41,932 nucleotides of DNA from the NCBI GenBank assembly GCA_029287435.1, contig JARFRD010000195.1, positions 1-41,932 of the forward strand, given 5' to 3'. Positions 34,490 to 41,932 of this stretch are shown in pieces. A program made the translations under genes and the position numbers. How positions within the stretch are numbered: the stretch's first letter is position 1; every line of letters starts with the position of its first letter. Under the pieces are notes generated by a model. It was given only the letters and a program-made list of their open reading frames with translations. It ran no database searches and had not been told where the DNA came from. Source of the DNA: Gammaproteobacteria bacterium (GTDB taxonomy: Bacteria > Pseudomonadota > Gammaproteobacteria > SZUA-229).

Positions 34490-36240
34490 CCAACATTTCT
34501 AACCATGGTACCGGCATTTTCTGCATCACCGCCACCGACCGAGAGTGGATCATCAAGATTCGCGGGGATCGGCAGCTTCAACAGGTTATACAGGTTTTTT
34601 AACTGGGTTCGAAACAGCAGATCAAAGTCTCGCACACTGTCCGAGGAATTCTTTTCACCAAACCACCAGAACCAGTCAGAGCCTTCACAGACAGCGAGTT
34701 GCTGTGTCGCGAGTTCGAGTTCTGTTTCATCCAGATTACCTGTCTGGACGACTCCGTCATAAGCCTGCTTGGCTTCAACCAGCCTTTCCCATGCCCGATT
34801 CTTGTCCGGCTCGCCGATCCAGGTCGAAAATGAACCGTAAACCCAGCTGCCGGCGCAAAGCTTGTCGAGGTCATGGGTGATACCGGTGTCTGCCACTTCA
34901 GAAAACGTTGCTGCGTGAATAAGCGGGTGATCGCTAATCGCCTGATACAGGTGATCGAGAAAATAGAAGCCGTTATGTGGGTAATATTCCCAGGCATTCT
35001 CACCATCAAGAATAATTGAAACAACATGATCGTGTGCATTGTCACCGAGAAAATCTGCGATGTTCACGACGTGATGCACAAGGTCATTCGCGGCATCAAC
35101 GGAATTGATTCTGCTGTACTCGAAGCCAACCAGGTCGGAAAGGCCATCATCCCTGAAAAACAGTTTTGGTTTGTAGCCATTCAATTCATATGAATGGAAT
35201 AAGGCTCGCTTGCTGTGAATCTTTTCCGGATCATGCTCATTCAGTTGCATGCTGTTTCGCCAGACGCCTTCACCGGATGCTGTCCACTTAAAGTCGAACT
35301 CCTCTATCAGCGCCACTGCATCTTCAGAGATGGCACCTTCGGAAAGCCAGATACCTTGCGGCCTCAAACCAAAGTAGTGATCAAAGCTTTCGAGACCGCG
35401 CTGGATATGCCAGCGCGAGCGTTCGATACCACCAGGGTAGCCGTCACAATCAGGTACAGGGTCGTCAGGCTGAGCACACTGCATGTTATCCATGTCATTC
35501 AACAACGGAATAATCGGGTGACAGTACGGCGTCATCGATAACTCGATCTGCCCGCTCTCGGCCAGTTTTCGATAGCGCGGTATCAAGTTGCCAATGCAAT
35601 CATGCATGAGTTGCAGCAGTGCCCTGCGATCCTCATGATCGAACATACCACCCTTTTCTATAAGGTTCTTTGATACCTCGGTCTGCTTCAATGTATGGCC
35701 TAGCCAGACCACGTGATACCAGACCAGTACATCGATGAAGTACTGTGAATTCAGGTACTGTAGACATACCGTGTTGTTTTCATGACAGTCACCACCCGGG
35801 AACATAAACTGGAAAGGTTCGAGCAGTTTCTTGAACACCGGATAGGGATCGATCATCTTGGGTGCATGCGCACGCTGACAGTTACACAGGATCAGATAAC
35901 GCTCATGCGGTGATTTAGGAATAGCCGTAACACCAGCCAGCAGGTTCAGCATGGGATCCTTCATGGCCTTACCGGTATCCAGCCATTGTTTCAGCTGCGA
36001 GGCATAGTCATCCAGCTGTTCCAGCAGAATTGGGGCAAAATTAACGACCGCCCGCATTTTCGGGTGCGCCTCAAGGTGCGCCACCATGTCTTCATAATCT
36101 TTTATGGCATGCAGGTACACCCATGGCAATTGATAATCACCGTCTATACCCTGCTGGTACCATGGCTGATGCATATGCCAGCACAATACAAAATTTATCG
36201 CACTGTCTGCGCATTCGCTCAGGCTACTGTCTGATTTCAT
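34486..36240 (-). CDS. Glycoside hydrolase family 57 protein (alpha-amylase/amylopullulanase type)
   Basis: A 584-residue GH57 enzyme acting on alpha-glucans, probably cytosolic as no signal peptide is seen. The family regions are HMHQPWY (22-28, HxHQP), PYCHPIIPLL, GIWLSEGAIS with the catalytic nucleophile glutamate, and IILDGENAWEYY with the acid aspartate. GH57 covers amylases, 4-alpha-glucanotransferases and branching enzymes; the operon already has glgB and malQ, so glycogen or maltodextrin trimming is the likely role. It starts 7 bp after glgC and overlaps malQ by 4 bp. Confidence 0.9.
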   Translation of the reverse strand: MKSDSSLSECADSAINFVLCWHMHQPWYQQGIDGDYQLPWVYLHAIKDYEDMVAHLEAHPKMRAVVNFAPILLEQLDDYASQLKQWLDTGKAMKDPMLNLLAGVTAIPKSPHERYLILCNCQRAHAPKMIDPYPVFKKLLEPFQFMFPGGDCHENNTVCLQYLNSQYFIDVLVWYHVVWLGHTLKQTEVSKNLIEKGGMFDHEDRRALLQLMHDCIGNLIPRYRKLAESGQIELSMTPYCHPIIPLLNDMDNMQCAQPDDPVPDCDGYPGGIERSRWHIQRGLESFDHYFGLRPQGIWLSEGAISEDAVALIEEFDFKWTASGEGVWRNSMQLNEHDPEKIHSKRALFHSYELNGYKPKLFFRDDGLSDLVGFEYSRINSVDAANDLVHHVVNIADFLGDNAHDHVVSIILDGENAWEYYPHNGFYFLDHLYQAISDHPLIHAATFSEVADTGITHDLDKLCAGSWVYGSFSTWIGEPDKNRAWERLVEAKQAYDGVVQTGNLDETELELATQQLAVCEGSDWFWWFGEKNSSDSVRDFDLLFRTQLKNLYNLLKLPIPANLDDPLSVGGGDAENAGTMVRNVG

Positions 36241-36247
36241 TTAGCTC

Positions 36248-37567
36248 TCACGCTGTCAGTTTTTCATCTTCATCAACGGAATACAGGTGTTGATTCAGCA
36301 TTCCCGGGGTGACCAGGACAATCCCCTCCTCGGTCACGTAGAAGCGTTTACGATCTTCCTCGAGGTCTTCCCCAATTACGGTATTATCCTCTATCACGCA
36401 GGCTTTATCGATAACCGCGCGGTTGATGCGACAGTTTTGCCCGATACTCACCTTGGGCAATATCACGCTGTCCTTGACGACAGAACCACGCTCGATTTCG
36501 GTCGCAAAGAAAATCACGGAGCGTTTGACACGCGCGCCGGACAGTATGCAACCACCAGCAACGAGCGAATCAATCGCCTGGCCACGGGCATCTTCATCAT
36601 CGAAGACGAATTTGGCGGGTGGATGTTGGGTCTGGTATGTCCAGATAGGCCATTCACGTGAATACAGGTTCAGTTCGGGTTCAACATCGCACAATTCCAT
36701 GTTGGCACTCCAGTAGGAATCAACCGTACCCACGTCTCGCCAGTAAGCAGGATTTCCATCCTGATCAACGAACGGGTATGCATGCGCGACACAATGTGAA
36801 AGGCTCTTAGGCACGATATCCTTGCCAAAATCGTGTGCTGAATTCGGATCCTCGGCATCAGCAATCAGGCTCGAGTAAAGGTAAGCGGTCGAGAAAATGT
36901 AAATCCCCATGGACGCAAGCGCCATGTCAGGCTTGTCCGGCATAGGTTCGGGGTCGTCGGGTTTCTCGGTAAATTTTGTGATCTGGTAATTCTCGTCGAC
37001 CGACATTACGCCAAAACCGGTTGCTTCTTCACGGGGCACCTCGATGCAGCCAACGGTCAGGTCCGCACCACTGTTGACATGATCAACGAGCATCTTGGAA
37101 TAGTCCATGGTGTAAATGTGATCACCACCAAGCACGATGACATGGTCCGGTGCATGACGACGGATAATATCGATATTCTGGTACAGTGCATCGGCGGTAC
37201 CCCGGTACCAGTCTTCAGAGGCGCGTTGCTGTGCCGGGATCAACTCCACGAACTCGCCAATTTCAGCCCGCATGAATCCCCAGGCTCGCTGCAGGTGCCT
37301 GATTAATGAATGTGCCTTGTACTGGGTCAGCACGCCGATGCGACGCAATCCGGAATTAACACAATTCGATAACGCGAAATCGATAATCCTGTACTTGCCG
37401 CCAAACGGAACAGCCGGCTTGGCTCGCCACTTGGTCAGATCTTTGAGTCGCGAACCCGCTCCGCCTGCAAGGATCAACACCAGCGTTTTACGGGTCAGCT
37501 CAGTCCCGGAATTTGAATCGATGTAATAACGGTATTTACTGGCCTGCTTCTGATTTGTAATAGTCAT
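36248..37567 (-). CDS. glgC: Glucose-1-phosphate adenylyltransferase
   Basis: GlgC makes ADP-glucose from glucose 1-phosphate and ATP, the committed step of glycogen synthesis. The 439-residue protein shows LILAGGAGSRLKDLTKWRAKPAVPFGGKYRIIDFALSNCVNSG, the nucleotidyltransferase signature, followed by VLGGDHIYTMDYSKML and IEVPREEATGFGVM, and a left-handed beta-helix C-terminus (VKDSVILPKVSIGQNCRINRAVIDKACVIEDNTVIGED). Allosteric arginines of the N-terminus (KTLVLILAGG region) are in the usual place. It overlaps glk by 1 bp. Confidence 0.97.
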   Translation of the reverse strand: MTITNQKQASKYRYYIDSNSGTELTRKTLVLILAGGAGSRLKDLTKWRAKPAVPFGGKYRIIDFALSNCVNSGLRRIGVLTQYKAHSLIRHLQRAWGFMRAEIGEFVELIPAQQRASEDWYRGTADALYQNIDIIRRHAPDHVIVLGGDHIYTMDYSKMLVDHVNSGADLTVGCIEVPREEATGFGVMSVDENYQITKFTEKPDDPEPMPDKPDMALASMGIYIFSTAYLYSSLIADAEDPNSAHDFGKDIVPKSLSHCVAHAYPFVDQDGNPAYWRDVGTVDSYWSANMELCDVEPELNLYSREWPIWTYQTQHPPAKFVFDDEDARGQAIDSLVAGGCILSGARVKRSVIFFATEIERGSVVKDSVILPKVSIGQNCRINRAVIDKACVIEDNTVIGEDLEEDRKRFYVTEEGIVLVTPGMLNQHLYSVDEDEKLTA

Positions 37568-38526
37568 TATTTGTTGTCCTGCTGTAACCTGACAGCTTCT
37601 GAAATGGCGCCTATAACGCCTACCCTCTCATTGGTGACAAGAGATACAGCGACCCGCTCAACCACGTGCTGCATTCTACCCTTGAATAAATATGCATTGG
37701 TAAAATCTTCAGAACACATCTGCTCAATCATTTTTGATCCGATGCCACCGCTGATATATATCCCGCCTTCAGGTCTGAACAATAACGCCAGGTTACCCAC
37801 ATAGGCCCCGTAGATTCGCACGAACACCCGCATTGCGTGTTGTGCAATCTCGCTACCCTGCTGTGCTTCCTGATTTACCCAAGCAGCTTTTATGCCACTT
37901 ACGTCCTTACCTGAAAGATATTCATAGATATTTACCAGGCCATCGCCCGATAACAGCCTTTCGTATGATACATGTCCGAATCGATGCGCAAGAAACTGCT
38001 GTAATCCCGCTTGTTCGGTATCTACCGGAGCAAAATCCATATGGCCGCCTTCTGTCGCGTAAGCGACTGATTTACCGGATGAATGATCAACCCAGGAAAC
38101 CCCCAGTCCGGTACCTGCACCAACAACGACACTGATCGCACCAGCTTTGTGCACCCCCTGGTTGATGATTATGCAGTCATTCTCTTCAAGATGCAGTGTG
38201 CCAAGCGCAGAAGCCTGGAAATCATTCATGAAACCGACCTGGCCCACATTATATGTATCCATCAGTTTATTACGGTCGATTACCCATGGCAGGTTAGTCA
38301 GCCGAGCCACATCCCCGCTTACAACGCCCGGCAACGCCAGAAACAGCACGCCGAGCTCCCCTGCTTCGAGGCCACTGTCACTAATGAAACAATCCAGCAG
38401 TGGTTCAAAACTGTCAAAAGCTGTACTGCTGTACCTTGCCTCGAACATTACCTCGGCAGGATTTTCGGAGTTGATCAAGGTCAGGTAAGTTTTTGTCCCG
38501 CCTATGTCACCAGCAATGATATCCAT
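37567..38526 (-). CDS. glk: Glucokinase
   Basis: Glk phosphorylates glucose with ATP. The 319-residue product is of the proteobacterial Glk family rather than ROK: GDIGGTKTYL (7-16), LTNLPWVIDRN, GFMNDFQASALG, GAGTGLGVSWVD and EGGHMDFAP. It is the first gene of the glycogen operon and recycles free glucose released by MalQ and amylase. The promoter should lie in the 206-bp gap 38527-38732, where I see AT-rich sequence but no confident -35/-10 pair. Confidence 0.95.
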   Translation of the reverse strand: MDIIAGDIGGTKTYLTLINSENPAEVMFEARYSSTAFDSFEPLLDCFISDSGLEAGELGVLFLALPGVVSGDVARLTNLPWVIDRNKLMDTYNVGQVGFMNDFQASALGTLHLEENDCIIINQGVHKAGAISVVVGAGTGLGVSWVDHSSGKSVAYATEGGHMDFAPVDTEQAGLQQFLAHRFGHVSYERLLSGDGLVNIYEYLSGKDVSGIKAAWVNQEAQQGSEIAQHAMRVFVRIYGAYVGNLALLFRPEGGIYISGGIGSKMIEQMCSEDFTNAYLFKGRMQHVVERVAVSLVTNERVGVIGAISEAVRLQQDNK

Positions 38527-38732
38527 ATGAATAATTTACGATTTAACCGATGGCTCGGGAGATTAACCTGCGCTTGAATTTGATACAGTAGTTTTTGATG
38601 AAAATTGTTGTAATCAATAAACATTCTCACCCAATTTCAACGAGTCTAATGAGTGAGTGGCCATTTAATCTTGACGTGCATCAACTCAGATATGAAATTC
38701 ATAAATCTGTCATTCGTTGGAGAAATACGATC

Positions 38733-41513
38733 TCAGGCACTTTCCACTGACCGCCCCTGTTGAGGTCCTGGTGTGTTACGCCCACTCCAGTGCAAATAAA
38801 GTTTGTGTATTTCCATGACGGCGGTCACGGTGAGAGCAAGAAGCAACAAATCCAGCCAGTGTTCGATAGAAACAGGTTCGATACGTAATACCTCGTTCAA
38901 CCAGGGTGTATACATCGCACCAATATGAATCAGCTGTGCAGCCGTGGTACCTAGCAACAGGATTCGGTTACGCAGAAGACTATGCCGAAAGATTGATAAC
39001 GTCTCGGAACGGCAGTTAAACACATGAACATTTTCAAACAACACCATCAGCAGCAAGGTGCTGTTACGGGCTTCGTCGACACTGAAACCCCATTCCAGCA
39101 GGGTTTTAAAAAGCATAAATGCAACGATTCCGATAATCAACGCGGAACTGATCACGCGCTCAATCATCAGGCGATTAAAAATCGGCTCCTTCGGAGACCT
39201 CGGTGGCTGGTGCAGTTCATCACCCTCTCCCGGCTCGGCAGCAAGTGCAATATGCTGGATACCATTGGTCACCAGGTTCAGCCAGAGTAGCTGAACAGCA
39301 AGCAACGGCAGTGGTAATCCTGTTAATAATGCCAGGGTGAACAGCACCAGTTCGGAAGCTCCAGTCGAAATCAAAAGGAATATGACTTTTCGCACATTAG
39401 CGTAAGAGATACGGCCTTCCTCTACGCCGGATACGAGGGAATGATAATTATCATCAGTAATAATGATGTCAGCTGTTTCGCGCGCCACATCGGTCCCGCT
39501 TTTACCCATGGCAACACCCACCTGGGCCGCTTTCAATGCAGGCGCATCATTCGCACCATCACCACTCACCGCAACAAAATGTCCATTGCGTTGTAGCGAG
39601 TGCACGATATCCAGTTTCTGTGAGGGCTCAACGCGTGCGAAGACATGGGCTCGCTGCGTCATCTGATCAATTTCTTCAGTGCTCGATGCCGATCGCAATT
39701 CAGGGCCCGTCACAATATGATCTTCATGCTCAGCCAGCCCCAGCTCCCGGGCAATAGCCAATGCTGTTGCCGGGTGATCGCCCGTGACCATTGCTACTTC
39801 GATACCGGCGGTGTGGCATTTTTCCACGGCCTCTTTCGATTCCGGTCTTAAAGGATCGATCATGCCCACAAGCCCGAGCATGGTCAGACCATGCATATGC
39901 TGCTCTCCAAATTCCTCACCCGCCGGCGGTTCATTATCCCTGGTTGCAAGGGCGAGTACGCGATAGCCCTGGCAGGCGAGCGCGTTGGCCTGCAGTTCCA
40001 GCTTGGAACGATCGATTGCAACATCTTTACCAGGCAATGCCATGGTGTCGCACATCGGTAGCAGTTTCTCGAAAGCGCCTTTAACAAAGCTACAACGCCG
40101 GTTACCGGCAAGGTTGAGGCTGGCCGAGTAGAGGCGTTCTGATTCAAACGGAATCGTACCAAGCTCGGGAAAGACATTGATGGTTTGCGCTTTTACAATG
40201 CCAGCCTTGTGTGCCATCACCAGTAAAGAAACATCAACCGCATCACCGTGATGTGTCCATTCGCCATCATGCCTGCCAAGAAATCCATCATTGGTCAGTA
40301 TCGCACTCAGGCACAGACGCTCCAGCAGTGCCTGTTCATCCTTGGATGGTGACTCGTGCGTCGCTATGATCTCTCCGGTTGGCTCCATGCCTTCGCCGGT
40401 GATTTCCCACATATCGCCATTCGGAAACTGGATACGGCGCGCAGTCAGTTCGTTTACCGTCAGGGTGCCCGTCTTGTCAGTTGCGATATAGGTGCATGAC
40501 CCCAGTGACTCAACCGCCATCAGGCGACGGATAATGACATTCCGCTTTGCCATACGTCGCATACCGATAGCGAGTGCCACGGTCAAAGCAACCGGCAGGC
40601 CTTCAGGAATTACGGATACAGCCAGTGCCACAGCAAGCATGAAGATCTCAGCTATTGGCATGCCCCTGGACAAAGATACAGCTGCCATTAGCAAGGTTGC
40701 GATACCAACAATGATTGCGATTCGGCGCGTGAAGCGCTCCATGCGCACGAGTAATGGCGGTTTTGCTGCCTCGCCGAGAATGACCTCGGACGCAATCGTA
40801 CCCAACTCTGTTTGCATTGCTGTGGCTACAACAACGCCACTACCCCGACCACGATTAACCATGGTGCCGGCGAACGCCATGTTAGTGCGGTCACCAAGGA
40901 ATGCGTCCTCATCCAGAACATTATCGTCTTTCTTCAATACCGCCAGCGATTCCCCTGTGAGCAGAGATTCATCGATTTCAAGATCATGGCTGGAAAGCAG
41001 GCGTATATCGGCCGGTACTTTTTCACCGGATTCGAGCAGCAGAATATCGCCAGGCACCAGCTGCTCGGAGTTGATTTCGCATGCATCACCATCACGCAGC
41101 ACCCGACTTTGCGTTGGTACTAATTGCTGTAAAGCTGTTGCTGCACGTTGTGCAGAATATTCCTGTATGGTGCCGATGATGGCATTGATCATCAATACGC
41201 CGGTGATAAATGCTGCATCAGACCATTCCTCGATCAACAGCGCAAAGATAGCTGCAGCCACCAGTATGTAAATCAACGGACTTACAAACTGACGTAAAAA
41301 GATCTTGAATAGCGCAGGTGGTTGTGCGCGAGGCAGGCTGTTAGGTCCAAATTGCTGCAAGCGTGCATGAGCTTCTTCTGTTGAAATGCCCTGTCGCGTT
41401 GAATTCAGTTGCTCAATGAGACTGTGTGTAGGAACCGCATGCGGATTTTCGGGAAAAGCGAGACTTCCCCGTTCAACTGGCTTGCTGTTTTGCTTTGACT
41501 CAGAAGCGCTCAT
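38733..41513 (-). CDS. P2-type cation-translocating ATPase
   Basis: A 926-residue P-type ATPase of the SERCA/PacL-like group. An N-terminal cation ATPase domain precedes LLTGES (actuator) and VIPEGLPVALTVALAIGMRRMAKRNVIIR (helix M4 PEGL). The phosphorylation site is CTYIATDKTGTLT, the nucleotide domain carries KGAFEKLL and the hinge is VAVSGDGANDAPALKAAQVGVAM. In helices M5-M6 the sequence is TGASELVLFTLA and LLWLNLVTNGIQHIAL: the glutamate is kept, but the SERCA asparagine in M5 and aspartate in M6 (NLVTDG) are changed (Gly and Asn), so Ca2+ specificity is not safe to claim. It stands alone, between the glk promoter region and a terminator belonging to the upstream partial gene. Confidence 0.93.
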   Translation of the reverse strand: MSASESKQNSKPVERGSLAFPENPHAVPTHSLIEQLNSTRQGISTEEAHARLQQFGPNSLPRAQPPALFKIFLRQFVSPLIYILVAAAIFALLIEEWSDAAFITGVLMINAIIGTIQEYSAQRAATALQQLVPTQSRVLRDGDACEINSEQLVPGDILLLESGEKVPADIRLLSSHDLEIDESLLTGESLAVLKKDDNVLDEDAFLGDRTNMAFAGTMVNRGRGSGVVVATAMQTELGTIASEVILGEAAKPPLLVRMERFTRRIAIIVGIATLLMAAVSLSRGMPIAEIFMLAVALAVSVIPEGLPVALTVALAIGMRRMAKRNVIIRRLMAVESLGSCTYIATDKTGTLTVNELTARRIQFPNGDMWEITGEGMEPTGEIIATHESPSKDEQALLERLCLSAILTNDGFLGRHDGEWTHHGDAVDVSLLVMAHKAGIVKAQTINVFPELGTIPFESERLYSASLNLAGNRRCSFVKGAFEKLLPMCDTMALPGKDVAIDRSKLELQANALACQGYRVLALATRDNEPPAGEEFGEQHMHGLTMLGLVGMIDPLRPESKEAVEKCHTAGIEVAMVTGDHPATALAIARELGLAEHEDHIVTGPELRSASSTEEIDQMTQRAHVFARVEPSQKLDIVHSLQRNGHFVAVSGDGANDAPALKAAQVGVAMGKSGTDVARETADIIITDDNYHSLVSGVEEGRISYANVRKVIFLLISTGASELVLFTLALLTGLPLPLLAVQLLWLNLVTNGIQHIALAAEPGEGDELHQPPRSPKEPIFNRLMIERVISSALIIGIVAFMLFKTLLEWGFSVDEARNSTLLLMVLFENVHVFNCRSETLSIFRHSLLRNRILLLGTTAAQLIHIGAMYTPWLNEVLRIEPVSIEHWLDLLLLALTVTAVMEIHKLYLHWSGRNTPGPQQGRSVESA

Positions 41514-41629
41514 GCAGTGGTGTTGTTTTTGGGTTGATAATCGTGAATGCCATTCTACCGAATGCTCTGATAGTTGCAGCTGGAATTCATGACAAATGAC
41601 AATTTATCCGCATACTTTGCACAGACAAT

Positions 41630-41657
41630 AAAAAAGCCCCTCACCGAAGTGAGGGGC
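41630..41657 (-). terminator. Rho-independent terminator of the partial gene
   Basis: On the minus strand a perfect 9-bp stem GCCCCTCAC, loop TTCG, GTGAGGGGC is followed directly by TTTTTT. It lies 30 bp beyond the stop of the partial gene at 41687. The stable TTCG tetraloop and U-run make this the clearest intrinsic terminator in the window. Confidence 0.95.
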
Positions 41658-41686
41658 CACCACTGACAAACCCTGTGGAGAGAGGT

Positions 41687-41827
41687 TTAGTCGTCGTCTT
41701 TATCGTGGTGATGACCGCGGCCGCGACCATGATCGTCATCTCCTTCGATGGTCACTTCCTTGCTAAATACCTCGAAGATCGCCAGTTTTTTCTTCGTAGG
41801 TAATGGTAGAGTGGTATCGAAGAAGCC
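41687..41827 (-). CDS. 3' end of unknown gene with His/Asp-rich tail
   Basis: Only about 46 C-terminal codons are present before the adapter. The frame reads DTTLPLPTKKKLAIFEVFSKEVTIEGDDDH and ends in a tail rich in Gly, Arg, His and Asp (HGRGRGHHHDKDDD) before TAA. Good ribosome and domain evidence is missing because the start is lost. The strong terminator just downstream supports a real gene. The tail could bind metal ions; no family is recognised. Confidence 0.6.
   Translation of the reverse strand, partial: GFFDTTLPLPTKKKLAIFEVFSKEVTIEGDDDHGRGRGHHHDKDDD

Positions 41828-41932
<105 letters not shown>

Noticed and set aside
40492-41271. 259-residue plus-strand frame
   Set aside because: It is antisense to the P-type ATPase, with serine/threonine/alanine-rich composition typical of a shadow frame.

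Overview
The window looks like one contig from a gammaproteobacterium. Protein sequences such as NudF, Gnd, Zwf, YjbQ-type and GlgABCP read as proteobacterial, and operons are tightly packed with 4-bp ATGA overlaps. The genus is not identifiable from sequence alone. About the first 122 and last 105 bases are not biological: they are Nextera/Illumina adapters, index-like 10-mers and homopolymer tails, and both terminal genes are cut by them.

Layout. (1) 123-892, minus: a truncated, exported multiheme cytochrome c of the hydroxylamine-oxidoreductase/octaheme type, with an FNR/DNR-like box and a matching -10 upstream. (2) 1660-9107, plus: pyruvate phosphate dikinase, then a three-gene pyruvate:ferredoxin-type oxidoreductase (gamma, alpha, beta) and a fourth gene fusing an NfnB/GltD-like flavoprotein to a two-cluster ferredoxin. 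(3) 9135-11323, minus: NudF and 6-phosphogluconate dehydrogenase. (4) 11633-23190, plus: an ion-pumping complex with Mrp-type membrane subunits (E, F, MbhD-like, G, MbhE-MnhB fusion, C, a tandem double antiporter subunit) and complex-I-like H, B, C, D subunits. It ends in a NuoI domain fused to a complete NfnB/GltD-like NAD(P)H flavoprotein, followed by a diiron rubrerythrin-like protein. A MITE-like nested repeat sits inside this operon. (5) 23277-25440, minus: pgl and zwf. (6) 25651-26773: a small membrane peptide, a lysine-rich DUF2934 protein and a YjbQ-family protein. (7) 26951-38526, minus: a glycogen operon (glk, glgC, GH57 amylase, malQ, glgB, glgA, glgP). The malQ frame carries an internal amber codon. 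(8) 38733-41513, minus: a P2-type cation ATPase, then the tail of an unknown gene with a clean terminator.

How the genes fit together (inference). Glycogen is built and broken down by the glg operon, and hexose phosphate enters the oxidative pentose phosphate branch (zwf, pgl, gnd) or glycolysis. PPDK and the ferredoxin-dependent oxoacid oxidoreductase join PEP, pyruvate and acetyl-CoA to a low-potential ferredoxin pool. The Mrp/complex-I-like machine could exchange electrons between ferredoxin and NAD(P)H while moving H+ or Na+. It would either save energy during anaerobic glycogen breakdown or drive ferredoxin reduction for reductive pyruvate synthesis. Its NuoD-like subunit lacks the NiFe ligands and also the usual quinone-site His/Tyr, so it is probably neither a hydrogenase nor an ordinary NADH:quinone reductase. 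This machine is the most unusual system in the window.
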